A DNA stretch of 41,164 bases from a virus: the IMG/VR virus record IMGVR_UViG_3300032241_000444, positions 1 through 41,164 of that record. One strand, written 5' to 3'. The notes below the pieces were generated by a model. It was not told where the DNA came from. It did no database searches and was given only the letters and a program-made list of their open reading frames with translations. Below are positions 1 to 8,852 of the stretch, piece by piece (position 1 is the first letter of the stretch; each line of letters begins with the position of its first letter). The position numbers and the translations under genes are program-made.

Positions 1-471
1 ACCAGTGTTGTCGCAGAAGCAGAATTAAACAAAGTGGATTTTCTCAATCCGGTGCCAGCAACAGACCCAACGGAAATTGAACAAAGACTGGGTTATCGTC
101 TTACTTGGGGAGCACTTGATTTATATCTTAAACAACAGAATGATAACTTAACGTCACCCGTTTCTGTCATGGTTGCCAAAAACCAATCTGGCAACATTGT
201 TGGAAGCGCCATGATACAAAATGTTGAGGCAAACGTAGTTATTCATTATCAAGGTTCAATTTACACAAAACAAGGAATTGGTTGTTCTTTGTTGGCTGAA
301 ACATTCAAGCAGGCCGCAAATAATAATTTGGGCGTTGCTTTAAAATCAGAACAACTAGCATCAGGATTTTGGGGAAAAGTAGGTTTTACGCAAACGGGTT
401 TTGACGGGGAGTTTCCTAAATATTCCATAGACAATAAAACGATTACACAAATACTTCAAGGAATCCTTTAA
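1..471 (+). CDS. GNAT-like acetyltransferase, C-terminal part (continues from 40940)
   Basis: This frame is open from base 1. It joins in frame to the gene beginning at 40940, because the window ends repeat, giving a protein of about 190 residues. The window-local start would be the GTG at 34, but that codon is ATG in the copy at 41075, inside the longer gene, so it is probably not the start. Visible GNAT traits are strand-forming NIVGSAMI, a pyrophosphate-loop-like QGIGCSLL followed by a helix, and FWGKVGF, which matches the usual FYxKxGF. GNAT enzymes move acyl groups from acyl-CoA; the acceptor here is unknown. It lies between the collagen-like fibre and the glycine-rich adhesin and overlaps the next gene as TAATG, so it may act on the fibre or simply travel with it. 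Confidence 0.7.
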   Translation, partial: TSVVAEAELNKVDFLNPVPATDPTEIEQRLGYRLTWGALDLYLKQQNDNLTSPVSVMVAKNQSGNIVGSAMIQNVEANVVIHYQGSIYTKQGIGCSLLAETFKQAANNNLGVALKSEQLASGFWGKVGFTQTGFDGEFPKYSIDNKTITQILQGIL

Positions 472-1280
472 TGCCTATTCCTTCTGTGTCAAGCAATAGA
501 CAAACTGGTTCTCATGTTTATACTTCATCAGGAACCTGGGTATGTCCTGCTGGAATTACAAGCGTGTCAGTAATTTGTATTGGCAACGGCAACGGTACTA
601 GCGGCACCACATATTTCAATACAACGGGTACGGTTGGAGCAACGGCTGGCACTACTTCTGCTGGTGGAACTGTCAGCGCAGGAACAGGTTTTGCTGGGGG
701 CGCTCCCGGTGCGTCGGCTTCTAATACTTCTGGTGGTGGTGGTGCTGGCGGTTATTCTTCTGCTGGTGGCAAAGGTGGAGCAGGCGGAACAAACACTACG
801 GGTTCAGCAGGTTCTTCTTCAACTTCCGGTGGTGGCGGTGGTGGTGGTGGTTACACCAGCACAGGTAAAGTAACTACTTACGACGGTGCCGGTGGTGGCG
901 GTGGAACTGGTATTTATGGTTCTGGCTCAGGTGGTTCAGGTGGCGCTGCCGGTACAACCAGCGTTGCTTCTGCGGGCGGCGGCGGTGGTTCGGGTGGAAA
1001 CACAGGTAGCGTCGGTGTCGGTGTTGCGGCTTCAAGCTCGACTGGTGGCAATGGCGGTTTATACGGTGGAGGTAAAGGCGGTGGCACTACCAATGGAAGC
1101 GCATACGGCGGGGGTGCGCTTGCTTACAGCAATGGCATTTCTGTCACGCCGGGAAGTTCCTACACGGTCAATGTGGTTGGAAACGGTGCCGTAAGAATTG
1201 TTTGGGGAACAATTGCTAACTCATCTAGAACTTTTCCCTCAACGCAGGTTTCACAAAAAGTTGATGAACTTACAAACTAG
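471..1280 (+). CDS. Glycine-rich phage tail adhesin
   Basis: The 269-residue protein begins with a small beta domain containing TSSGTWVCPAGITSVSV, typical of phage glycine-rich tail proteins. About 170 residues of Gly/Ser/Thr-rich sequence with many GGGG runs follow. The end carries YTVNVVGNGAVRIVWG and SRTFPST, a C-terminal pattern I know from other phage tail proteins of this class. Such glycine-rich blocks form polyglycine-type packed domains at fibre tips and contact the host surface. Two other frames are also open here only because GGN codons give valine or alanine runs when shifted. It starts at the ATG overlapping the upstream stop and sits in the tail-fibre cassette. The receptor is unknown. 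Confidence 0.8.
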   Translation: MPIPSVSSNRQTGSHVYTSSGTWVCPAGITSVSVICIGNGNGTSGTTYFNTTGTVGATAGTTSAGGTVSAGTGFAGGAPGASASNTSGGGGAGGYSSAGGKGGAGGTNTTGSAGSSSTSGGGGGGGGYTSTGKVTTYDGAGGGGGTGIYGSGSGGSGGAAGTTSVASAGGGGGSGGNTGSVGVGVAASSSTGGNGGLYGGGKGGGTTNGSAYGGGALAYSNGISVTPGSSYTVNVVGNGAVRIVWGTIANSSRTFPSTQVSQKVDELTN

Positions 1281-1288
1281 GATTTATT

Positions 1289-1732
1289 ATGCTTGATGGC
1301 CCTTACTCAGCAAGCGTTTATAGCGCAGACCCACAAGACAACGGCCCGTTCTTTAATTTCACGCCCCCAACAGTCAACGACATCCCGTGGTACGAACCTA
1401 CCGACCACGGCCCGATGGTTTGGCTGTACCGTCACTATCTACCCAAGACTCGTGGAGTAAACGTATTCATTTTGTCCGATGGCACCATCGCTCAGGACAC
1501 GGCTACGCCAGAAAATGCCAACAGTTCTTACCCGTTGCCGTGGATTCTTAACGACCCATCCGGCCCTTACGCTTACACGACTAACTGGGATTTGACCGTA
1601 GAAACAGCTTCGCTTCCGGTATGGATTGAGTATTGTTATTACGGCGGACACACTTACATCATCAATCAATTTGAGGCTAATTATCTGACCAGCACCGTTC
1701 CTGGCTACTCAAGCCTCATCACCCCCGTATAG
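1289..1732 (+). CDS. Unknown protein of the tail-fibre cassette, aromatic-rich
   Basis: The 147-residue protein has no recognised family. It is rich in Pro, Tyr and Trp. The core VNVFILSDGTIAQDT, followed by ILNDPSGPY and a predicted beta-rich end, looks like a small virion-associated domain. No signal peptide or membrane segment is visible. It starts 8 bases after the adhesin gene and is followed, after TATAGGAGCATT, by the next gene. The position among fibre genes suggests a structural or fibre-accessory role, by context only. Confidence 0.75.
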   Translation: MLDGPYSASVYSADPQDNGPFFNFTPPTVNDIPWYEPTDHGPMVWLYRHYLPKTRGVNVFILSDGTIAQDTATPENANSSYPLPWILNDPSGPYAYTTNWDLTVETASLPVWIEYCYYGGHTYIINQFEANYLTSTVPGYSSLITPV

Positions 1733-1739
1733 GAGCATT

Positions 1740-1979
1740 ATGCCTTACCATGAACTAGCCGGTGTGCTGAACCAGCTTGCCGGGACCACAGGATTAGAAG
1801 TCAATGACGCAGCGAATGTCTGGGCTGGCACGACCAACCGTGAATACCTTGGCGCATTGAACGCTAAGAACGGCACCGTTGGGCTTGAACTCAACGATGT
1901 CTGCAACGCTTTGGCAGGCACCACCGGACACGAAGCCATCGGCGCTTTGAACATCCTCGCAGGAAACACGCTTCCATGA
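1740..1979 (+). CDS. Short repeat protein (LAGTTG/LN repeats)
   Basis: The 79-residue protein is built from repeated units of about 17 residues: LNQLAGTTGLEVNDAANVW, LNAKNGTVGLELNDVCNAL, and a related unit ending in LNILAGN. The units alternate LN(A/Q)xAGTTGxE with (D/G)AxN. I remember similar repeats in small phage proteins near tail genes, without an assigned function. AGGAGCATT is a good ribosome site before the ATG. The end overlaps the next start as ATGA. No membrane segment or metal motif is seen. Confidence 0.8.
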   Translation: MPYHELAGVLNQLAGTTGLEVNDAANVWAGTTNREYLGALNAKNGTVGLELNDVCNALAGTTGHEAIGALNILAGNTLP

Positions 1980-2287
1980 AGCCACACGACTGCAAGGGCG
2001 AAGGCTGCTTCGGCTGCAAGATCAAGTCGGTGTCGTTTGCGGCATCTGCCATGCCTACTCGTCACGCCGGAGCAAGTCAAACCAAGACCGCCGAGAAGCA
2101 ATTGATTAAAGACCGTGAGGCTTTCAAAGCCATGCGCGAACAGGGTATCCAACCTGCCAGTCTTAAAGGCGCTGCCGATATGCAAGATCGAGCTACGACT
2201 AAACATGAGATTGAGACAGGCCGTTTAATTCCCAAAAAGATTGCCAACAAAGTTGAGTCAACTGTAAAGGAATTAGCCAAGAAGTGA
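1976..2287 (+). CDS. Conserved actinophage-type protein with N-terminal Cys cluster
   Basis: The 103-residue basic protein opens with Cys6, Cys11 and Cys14 (CKGEGCFGCK), a possible metal site. An alpha-helical segment follows: KQLIKDREAFKAMREQGIQPASLKGAADMQDRATTKHEIETG. From memory, proteins with this opening and the 'D-x-AYKxxRxxGxQP' helix are common in actinophages as hypothetical proteins. A DNA-binding or structural role is possible, but neither is shown. It is coupled at both ends, by ATGA with the upstream gene and GTGA with the downstream glycosyltransferase. Confidence 0.75.
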   Translation: MKPHDCKGEGCFGCKIKSVSFAASAMPTRHAGASQTKTAEKQLIKDREAFKAMREQGIQPASLKGAADMQDRATTKHEIETGRLIPKKIANKVESTVKELAKK

Positions 2288-3486
2288 GAATTCAAGTAGT
2301 CCATGCTCGCAACAATGTCACCGGCTACGGACGGATGGCAACTGAAATTATTGCCGCCCTGAAACGGGCTGGCGCTGACGTTGTGGACTACGAGCCAGAA
2401 GACGAGCCTGCTCATCACGTTTTGTTTATGACCCCACCGCAACGCCCCGAAGGGTGGTTTAAGGGTCAACACGTTTCGCTTTTGACCATGTGGGAATCTA
2501 CTGAACTAGCTCTTGAACACCTTGCTACCGTTCCCCTGTTTGACCAGATATTTGTGCCTTCCAAGCAAAACCTTGAAATGTTTGGCAAAATAAATCCCAA
2601 TACCAAGTACGTTACGCTTGGCATCAACTACGACGAATGGAAATACACCCCTCGAAAAGATGGGGTATTTACCGTCATCACGGGTGGTAAGGGTGGCAGG
2701 CGCAAAGGCATTGATCTAACCATCAAGGTATTCAAACGGTTTCAAGATCAACTTATTAAAAAAGGTTATCCAGAGGCCCGTCTTATTATTAAATCCGATG
2801 TCAAGATGCAAGAGAAGCGTAACGACATCATCATCATTGACGAGTCCATAAACGCCGAAGATGAAGTTAAATTGTACGAACAAGCGCACGTTGGCCTGTT
2901 CTTAAGTCGTGGCGAAGGTTGGGGCATGATCCCCCACCAAACAATCGCACAAGGAATCCCTACCATCTTGACGGATGCTCACGGACACCAGGGCTTTTCT
3001 CATCTTGGCATTGGAGTCAAGTGGAACTATTGCAAAGCAGAAACCGAAATTGTTGGTAGAACTGGTTTCTGGTGGGAAGCAGATCAAGACGATGCTTTTG
3101 AAGCGTTATGGGAATGTTTTAAAAATTACGATGCTTACAAACAAGTAGCAAAACTTGCCGCCGAATCTTGCAAAAAGACTTTGACTTGGGACCACACAGC
3201 TCAACAGATACTTAATGGGCTACCCGAAATAAATGGGGAGATTACTAGCGAATGGATCAAATGCCCCCAAACTACTTTATTACTCCAAGTTATTCAACCC
3301 ATATCGTGTACCATAGGAGGGCGGGAATATGACTTCCGACCCGGCCATGATTATCAAGTTACGGCAGATGTGAAGCGGGTCATTTTTGACGCAGGCTACA
3401 TAGATGAAGCTTGTCTTGACCCATTTGAGAAAGCCAAGTTCCACACCCCAAAGTCGGGGTACATTGACGAAGGACGCGCAGCATGA
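2284..3486 (+). CDS. GT-B glycosyltransferase (GT4-like)
   Basis: The 400-residue protein has the two-domain GT-B layout. The N-terminal half contains NNVTGYGRMATEI, as in glycan-acceptor domains. The C-terminal half begins near residue 130 with VITGGKGGRRKGID, followed by a nucleotide-sugar-binding region VGLFLSRGEGWGMIPHQTIAQGIPTI, equivalent to the conserved SxxEGxGxxxxEAxAxGxP motif. In this motif His-Gln replaces the usual Glu-Ala. The last 80 residues look like a separate small domain. The enzyme should transfer a sugar to an unknown acceptor, perhaps a virion protein, given its place between structural genes. It starts at GTG overlapping the upstream TGA and ends in ATGA with the adaptor gene. 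Confidence 0.8.
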   Translation: MRIQVVHARNNVTGYGRMATEIIAALKRAGADVVDYEPEDEPAHHVLFMTPPQRPEGWFKGQHVSLLTMWESTELALEHLATVPLFDQIFVPSKQNLEMFGKINPNTKYVTLGINYDEWKYTPRKDGVFTVITGGKGGRRKGIDLTIKVFKRFQDQLIKKGYPEARLIIKSDVKMQEKRNDIIIIDESINAEDEVKLYEQAHVGLFLSRGEGWGMIPHQTIAQGIPTILTDAHGHQGFSHLGIGVKWNYCKAETEIVGRTGFWWEADQDDAFEALWECFKNYDAYKQVAKLAAESCKKTLTWDHTAQQILNGLPEINGEITSEWIKCPQTTLLLQVIQPISCTIGGREYDFRPGHDYQVTADVKRVIFDAGYIDEACLDPFEKAKFHTPKSGYIDEGRAA

Positions 3487-4454
3487 GTACCACGGTGACA
3501 TTTAATGACTGGGTAGAAAAGGTCTATCGTCGCACCACGGGAACGTCTGTTGATGTAGCCGTTTACCTGCAAGGAACCTACAACGGCACGACTATTACTG
3601 CTGGTGGTTGTGGTGCTAGTGACACCCAGCTCGCCGTTAGTTCGGCAGATAACGGTATTACTGGCTTGCGAGTTGGCGCTTTGCTTTCGTGTGACTACGA
3701 GTTGATGATGATTACGGCCATCACCACGGTCACGAGTTACACGGTCATTACGGTGGTTCGAGGCTACAACGGATCGGCTGCCGCCACCCACAACCAAAAC
3801 GCTTCGGTATTCATTCAACCTCGCTACACTCGATTTGATATTGGCGTGGCGCTCAACGACGAACTTCGTCGCTTGTCCTCACCCGACAACGGACTGTTCC
3901 AAGTCAAGGAACTAACCATTACCTACAACCCGGTTTACATGGGTTACGACCTCGGCCAAGCCGCCACCGACAACTTCATTGACATCCTGGAAGTTCGCCA
4001 CAAGATTCCTTTCCCGTCTCGGAACTACCCCAAGATCGGCAAGTGGAAGGTTCTGCGCTCCATACCCGACTCCACGATCTTCCCATCAGGGCAAGGCATT
4101 GTGTTCTACGAAGGTGGATATCCGGGCCAGCCGGTCTATGTTCAATACTCGGCACCGTTCACGCCGGTAGACCTAACCAACCCGACAGCGTTCACTACCG
4201 ACATCGGCACCCTGACGGGCATGACGGACACCATGAGCGACATCCCGCCGTTGGGTGTTGAGATTCAACTTACCCTGCCCCGTGAGATTCGCCGTAACTT
4301 CATGGACGTTCAGCCTGACCCACGCAAGGCTCCCGAAGTCCCATCGCTTGCTGTATCCAACTCAGTCCAAGCAATGCAGATCGTCTACAACCAAAGGGTA
4401 TCGGAAGAAGCTGGTCGCCTGTCGCGTCAATACACCCGTACTGAGAGCTGGTAA
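3483..4454 (+). CDS. Probable tail adaptor / head-tail connector with extra N-terminal domain
   Basis: The 323-residue protein has an N-terminal beta domain (about residues 35-115) with GALLSCDYELMMI and VVRGYNGSAAATH. The same RGYxGTTAxxH signature recurs in the fibres at 6611 and 38520. After residue 120 the sequence FDIGVALNDELRRLSS and later LPREIRRNFM resemble helical adaptor proteins that sit under the portal of short-tailed phages. The order adaptor then large tail protein matches gp11-gp12 of T7-like phages, so I infer a connector, but no family signature proves it. It overlaps the upstream gene as ATGA and the downstream gene as TAATG. Confidence 0.6.
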   Translation: MSTTVTFNDWVEKVYRRTTGTSVDVAVYLQGTYNGTTITAGGCGASDTQLAVSSADNGITGLRVGALLSCDYELMMITAITTVTSYTVITVVRGYNGSAAATHNQNASVFIQPRYTRFDIGVALNDELRRLSSPDNGLFQVKELTITYNPVYMGYDLGQAATDNFIDILEVRHKIPFPSRNYPKIGKWKVLRSIPDSTIFPSGQGIVFYEGGYPGQPVYVQYSAPFTPVDLTNPTAFTTDIGTLTGMTDTMSDIPPLGVEIQLTLPREIRRNFMDVQPDPRKAPEVPSLAVSNSVQAMQIVYNQRVSEEAGRLSRQYTRTESW

Positions 4455-6592
4455 TGGGTTACGGTACTTACACCTACCCGTATACCCAACCGGCATACGT
4501 TTACAACACGAACTCCACGCAATTTTCTTTAGCGTCTAACGCCGTCAGTCCGCCCGCCAATGGATTTCCTATTTCCATTAACGGACGCAATTACATGGTG
4601 GACACTTCGTTTGAGCCTTATCGTCGCGAAGCGTTCCGTCACAAGTCCATTCCACCGCAACGTCAGTCGTTGCACTTTACCAACATCCCCGACGATGGCA
4701 CCGTATCCACCGAAGGTCTATGGCGGCGAGAGGCTCGGGATTGGTCGCTTGGTTCTGGTCAGACCTACTTTGACCGCAACAAGTCTGCCAACGAACGTTT
4801 TTATCACTCCAAGGGAATCAACCCTTGGACGCAATGGCAACTTACCCTCCACAACGATGTCACCAAACAATACACGGGAACTGTCGGTTCAGTTAAATCC
4901 ATTCACGTTGGCAAATACATTTACATTGCAGATGGCATAAACACCGCTAGTTCAACGGTTGCCTATCGCACCACTTGGTCAAGCACTCCCACCACGCTTA
5001 CCGGCATGGCATCAGGCACCACGGTTCTTGACCTTTGCACCGATGGTTACTATGTCTACATCCTGACCACCAACGGTGTCTACCAATACGCCGCAGGCAC
5101 CTCTAGTTCGCCCACTCGATTCGTCAAGTCCACCAACTCGTCAGGCACAGATGCGGCTTGGACGGCCAACATCTCAGGCGTTCCCCTGACAGGCATCATT
5201 GCCTACACGGGTGGTCGCTTAATCATGGCGCTGAACAACGTGGCTTCATGGGGTACGGGCGCAAGCGTAGGCGCAAACGTATGGGACTTGTCCTCAAGCA
5301 CTTCGCACGTTTCTGGCAACGCGCTAGCCACCGGAACCCCTGAACATTTGATGACCCACCCCACCTTGACGTGGCGATGGACAGCCATCACATCTGGTTC
5401 GGCCAACGTCTACCTTGCAGGCTACGCATGGGACGGAACGGTAGCAGATCGAGGAAGCGTTTACCGGGCCACCATCAACGCCACGGCAGGCAACCTGACT
5501 TCAAACAACACCGAACTTAACTATCCGGTTCAAGCTTTGCCCATGACCCTTGGCGAATACCCCACGGCCATGCATGGCTACTTAAACTACGTTTTCATCG
5601 GCACCAACAAGGGCATTCGCATGTGCCAACCTTTGAACCAGTACGACCCATCGGGTAACGCTGGCGACCTCAAGGCTGGACCGCTTATCCCTGACATCAC
5701 CGAAATACCTAGCCAACCCGTGACCGCTATTGTTGGTGATGACAGGTACATCTATTGGGCATGGAACAACTACGACGGCGTTTCAACCGGACTTGGCCGT
5801 TTAGACCTCACTACCTTCATTGATCCCCTAGCCCCTGCTTACGCTTCTGATTTGATGATAACGGGACAAGGTTCGGGGCAAGGCGCTTGCACTTGGCTTG
5901 ATTGGGACCCCAACACCAACACCCCGTTAATGTCCATAAACGGTTTAACCGCAAGTGGAACTACGGGTAATTACATTTACACCGGCAATCCCAACTCTTG
6001 CGTAGCATCGGGAACCATTAATTCTGGCTACATTACTTACGGAATCCCTGACAACAAAAACGTTGTTCGACTAGAAACCAACGTAGAAAATAATAACGGA
6101 TCGTCAGTAAGTTTTGGTTTATCAGTAGACAATCAATCAGTTATTTCCATTGGAACATACAGCAACAGTTTGCAACAAGGTTCTTTTGATTTTATTCAAA
6201 ATGGTACTGGTCAAATATTCGGTGAACAATATCGTCTTTACACAACTCTTACGGCAGGTGGAACTTCAGGCAATTACGTTTCTCCGGTTCTTAACCGTTG
6301 GACGCTTAAGGGTCTGCCAGGCATCCCATCGGGTATTCAAATCATGGCAGTTATCTTGCTGTACGAACCGTTGGAGATGGAAGGTCAAATCATCTACCAA
6401 GACCCTTACGTTGAATACGCTTACCTTGAAAACTTACGTCAGAAACAACTTGTGGTTCCTTACGTTGAAGGTCCATTCACGGCAAACGTCACGGTAGATT
6501 TGATTGACTGGCTCCCCGAACGTCGGAGAGATGTCCGATTGGGCGGGTACCATGGAGACATGGTAATTACCCTAAAGACTGTTACAGGATAG
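4454..6592 (+). CDS. Large tail protein, beta-propeller-like (nozzle or hub)
   Basis: The 712-residue protein is almost entirely beta-rich. An N-terminal section (RRREARDWSLGSGQ, then FYHSKGINPWTQWQLTL) is followed by several repeats of a short strand, a turn with DG or GG, and YIYIADG, YVYILTTNGVY, YLNYVFIGTNKGIR or YIYWAWNNYDG, as in propeller blades. The C-terminal 130 residues form another domain ending in a Val-rich strand. No catalytic motif is seen. Length and order are like the nozzle protein of short-tailed phages; a minor tail protein of another tail type is the alternative. It overlaps its upstream partner as TAATG. Confidence 0.65.
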   Translation: MGYGTYTYPYTQPAYVYNTNSTQFSLASNAVSPPANGFPISINGRNYMVDTSFEPYRREAFRHKSIPPQRQSLHFTNIPDDGTVSTEGLWRREARDWSLGSGQTYFDRNKSANERFYHSKGINPWTQWQLTLHNDVTKQYTGTVGSVKSIHVGKYIYIADGINTASSTVAYRTTWSSTPTTLTGMASGTTVLDLCTDGYYVYILTTNGVYQYAAGTSSSPTRFVKSTNSSGTDAAWTANISGVPLTGIIAYTGGRLIMALNNVASWGTGASVGANVWDLSSSTSHVSGNALATGTPEHLMTHPTLTWRWTAITSGSANVYLAGYAWDGTVADRGSVYRATINATAGNLTSNNTELNYPVQALPMTLGEYPTAMHGYLNYVFIGTNKGIRMCQPLNQYDPSGNAGDLKAGPLIPDITEIPSQPVTAIVGDDRYIYWAWNNYDGVSTGLGRLDLTTFIDPLAPAYASDLMITGQGSGQGACTWLDWDPNTNTPLMSINGLTASGTTGNYIYTGNPNSCVASGTINSGYITYGIPDNKNVVRLETNVENNNGSSVSFGLSVDNQSVISIGTYSNSLQQGSFDFIQNGTGQIFGEQYRLYTTLTAGGTSGNYVSPVLNRWTLKGLPGIPSGIQIMAVILLYEPLEMEGQIIYQDPYVEYAYLENLRQKQLVVPYVEGPFTANVTVDLIDWLPERRRDVRLGGYHGDMVITLKTVTG

Positions 6593-6610
6593 ATAAGGTA
6601 AAATATAACA

Positions 6611-7594
6611 ATGGCTCGTTCCCCTTACACTCAGCTTGACTATTCAGGCATCGCAACCGTACAAACAATGACGAATTCTGGCGGTATTAGCGCTGGCTCA
6701 GGAACGTTTAACATATCAAGTTCTGCTACTTGGCTTAACTCAAGTGGTTATTACCTTGGTAACGGCCCGACCAATACTCCTGGCTCGGCTCCGTTTGTGG
6801 TGGCGATTGACTACAACACGGCCAACGAAGAAAAGGTGCTGTGTTCTTCGGTAACGTCTGGTGGTTTGGTCACGGTGCTTCAACGTGGATATGACGGAAC
6901 TACGGCTGTTGCTCACAACTCAACCGTTATCAATTGCGTACCCGTGTTTTCGGCCACCGAAGCAAGAGAAGCTAACGCCGCCGTATCTAACACCGTTGGG
7001 CAAGTAACTGCTGCTGGTGACATTCTTATCGGTACTGGTGCTAACGCAATGAACAAACTTGCCATTGGCGCTCAGGGAACCAACCTTTCAACCAACGGCA
7101 CTACCGCCTCATGGCAACCCGGCTTTCCCTACACTATGGGCGCTCAAGGTGGAGTTCTTTACACCAACGGAACTAACCCCGGTTGGACGGCAGCAGGCAC
7201 AAGCGGTCAGGTTCTTACTTCTGCAGGCACGGGTACTCCCACTTGGACTTCGGTAAAGAACATTGGCTACTATTCAACCCTTGCGTCGTACACCGCAACC
7301 AATACAGCAACCACAATAATTACAACCGCTTCTTTGCCGTTTACATCAATTCTTGTAAACCTTTCATTTATTTGTACCGGAAGTGGAAGCGGTGGAAACG
7401 TCAATATTTCATACACGGGTACTGGTGTTACTAACGGTACTCAAATCAGTCGTGGTACTGCTGTTGCTGGTTATTGTTATTCAGATACTCGAATTATAGG
7501 GATAACTTCTGGCAATGTCCTCAACCTTCAATTAGCAAACCCCGGCACAAACATATTTAACAACTTCCAATTAACCGTTCTTGGCATTTCCTAA
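6611..7594 (+). CDS. Tail fibre or tail-associated protein
   Basis: The 327-residue protein has, near residues 55-110, the domain with VAIDYNTANEEKVLC and LQRGYDGTTAVAHN that is also present in the proteins at 3483 and 38520. A linker follows with repeated TNGTxPxWTxAGTSGQVLTSAGTGTPTW, typical of phage fibre shafts between trimer domains. The last 100 residues are a Ser/Thr/Gly-rich beta domain. I infer a fibre or appendage whose N-terminal domain docks on the virion. It starts 18 bases after the tail gene, with a weak AAGGTA ribosome site. Confidence 0.7.
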   Translation: MARSPYTQLDYSGIATVQTMTNSGGISAGSGTFNISSSATWLNSSGYYLGNGPTNTPGSAPFVVAIDYNTANEEKVLCSSVTSGGLVTVLQRGYDGTTAVAHNSTVINCVPVFSATEAREANAAVSNTVGQVTAAGDILIGTGANAMNKLAIGAQGTNLSTNGTTASWQPGFPYTMGAQGGVLYTNGTNPGWTAAGTSGQVLTSAGTGTPTWTSVKNIGYYSTLASYTATNTATTIITTASLPFTSILVNLSFICTGSGSGGNVNISYTGTGVTNGTQISRGTAVAGYCYSDTRIIGITSGNVLNLQLANPGTNIFNNFQLTVLGIS

Positions 7595-7603
7595 GGAGTC
7601 ATT

Positions 7604-8173
7604 ATGAGATATATGTACGATTCAGTAAACGCCAACAACCTTCCTGTTAACGGCGATTTCTACGCTGGCTACGTTGCTGGCAACTGGCCTAACTTCATTG
7701 AGATTTCCAAGAAGTTCCCCAAGAAGCGGGTTGTATCCATCGCTGTTCAGGCAGACGAGGATGCTCAGGTCTTGGACATTGAACAAGGTGACGCTACGGC
7801 AGATCAAGCTCCGGCTTGGGTAACTCGTATGCGCTTTCACGGACGCAAGCGCCCCACCATTTACACTTCACGCGCCAATGTTCCAGCAGTAATGGCAGCC
7901 TTTGATGCCGCCAAGGTTCTTCACCCCGACTTTTGGGTTGCCGATTGGACTGGCGCAGAACATTCTGTACCGGGCGCTGTTGCTGTTCAATACCTGAGTA
8001 CCCCCGAGTACGACAAGACTTGCATCACCGACCGCTATTGGCCCGACGTTAAGCCTCACCTTTCCATGCGCGTTGTTCACAAAGCGCTCAAGCCTGTCCG
8101 CAAAATTGTCCACAAAATTAAGAAGGTTGTTGTTCTTCGGAAAATTAAGCGGGCAATCCACAAAAAAGCATAA
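7604..8173 (+). CDS. Lysozyme-like glycoside hydrolase (probable endolysin), basic tail
   Basis: The 189-residue protein starts MRYMYDSVNANNLPVNG and has YAGYVAGNW, VLDIEQGDATADQAPAWV, PTIYTSRANVPAVM, FWVADWTG and VAVQYLS. This is the order of strands in the GH25-like (TIM-barrel) lysozyme families I remember from actinophage lysins, with the acidic pair in DIEQGD. The substrate would be the peptidoglycan sugar backbone. The last 40 residues are very basic (KIVHKIKKVVV then RKIKRAIHKKA) and may bind the wall or membrane. No signal peptide is visible, so it would rely on a holin. AAGGAGTCATT gives a strong ribosome site. Confidence 0.8.
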   Translation: MRYMYDSVNANNLPVNGDFYAGYVAGNWPNFIEISKKFPKKRVVSIAVQADEDAQVLDIEQGDATADQAPAWVTRMRFHGRKRPTIYTSRANVPAVMAAFDAAKVLHPDFWVADWTGAEHSVPGAVAVQYLSTPEYDKTCITDRYWPDVKPHLSMRVVHKALKPVRKIVHKIKKVVVLRKIKRAIHKKA

Positions 8174-8175
8174 TC

Positions 8176-8466
8176 ATGCATTGGAATTCGTGGAACACGA
8201 TTCTGTCGGTGCTTGCTTCTGCCGGATTCCTTGTTGGATTTGCCATCGCCGCCCTTCGATGGGGGCATAACGCTATCGTTCGTGGAGTAGAAGAACGTTT
8301 GAACACTATTGACGCTGCGGTTAATCACCGCAAGCCCGGTCAGCCACCACTGATTCAAATGGTTGATCTTATTTGGGAAGAACTACAACGCCAAGGCACG
8401 GAGTTGGACGAAATCAAACAAGACTTTGCTCACCATCTTGGTTTGCATGAGGGCATGGGAAAGTGA
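8176..8466 (+). CDS. Small membrane protein, holin candidate
   Basis: The 96-residue protein has one clear N-terminal membrane segment (about residues 8-28, ILSVLASAGFLVGFAIAAL). A soluble helical tail follows, with EERLNTIDAAV and LIWEELQRQGTELDEIKQDF, likely a coiled coil. It directly follows the endolysin gene and overlaps the next membrane-protein gene, so a holin or membrane-anchor role in lysis is plausible. Three small membrane proteins follow each other here; which one forms the lesion cannot be told from sequence. Confidence 0.7.
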   Translation: MHWNSWNTILSVLASAGFLVGFAIAALRWGHNAIVRGVEERLNTIDAAVNHRKPGQPPLIQMVDLIWEELQRQGTELDEIKQDFAHHLGLHEGMGK

Positions 8467-8852
8467 AGCGCACTTGGGAGCACCCCGTAACAGGTGAACC
8501 AATCGGGCTAGGGCAACACATCTCTTGGAAAATTCAAGTGATGATTCGGCGCTGGCCGTTTATCCTGACACTTACCGCCATCAGCCTTGTTTGTTGGTTT
8601 ATTGGTTGGCGGCACTCATCCGTCTTGGCTTGGTGGAACGCTTGGGCTAGTTACATGGCGTTGTTTATTGAATCGGTAGTGGGCATTTCCATGTTCCAAC
8701 AAACCAAAGCCGATGCTCAAGTAATCCGAAAAATCCTAGCGATGGAAACTGATCAGTTCCAAGAACTTAAAGATTTAATTGGTCAGGTTGAGGAAAGCCT
8801 TGAATTGATTGAGATTATTCACGAGGAAGATCACCCTCAAGAAGATGCGTAG
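8463..8852 (+). CDS. Two-helix membrane protein (lysis cassette)
   Basis: The 129-residue protein begins at GTG overlapping the previous stop. Two membrane segments lie at about residues 31-49 (WPFILTLTAISLVCWFIG) and 57-78. An amphipathic helical tail (DQFQELKDLIGQVEESLELIEI) follows, ending in acidic HEEDHPQEDA. The layout resembles the small proteins often annotated as low-affinity iron permease-like, but in a phage lysis block a holin or antiholin is more likely. It overlaps the following zinc-ribbon gene. Confidence 0.7.
   Translation: MKRTWEHPVTGEPIGLGQHISWKIQVMIRRWPFILTLTAISLVCWFIGWRHSSVLAWWNAWASYMALFIESVVGISMFQQTKADAQVIRKILAMETDQFQELKDLIGQVEESLELIEIIHEEDHPQEDA

Noticed and set aside
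580-1194. Two valine/leucine-rich frames inside the glycine-rich gene
   Set aside because: They arise from reading GGN-rich codons one base off; no ribosome site and no sensible composition.
1745-2206. Leftward 153-residue frame
   Set aside because: Antisense to two coupled rightward genes with good ribosome sites and internal repeats.
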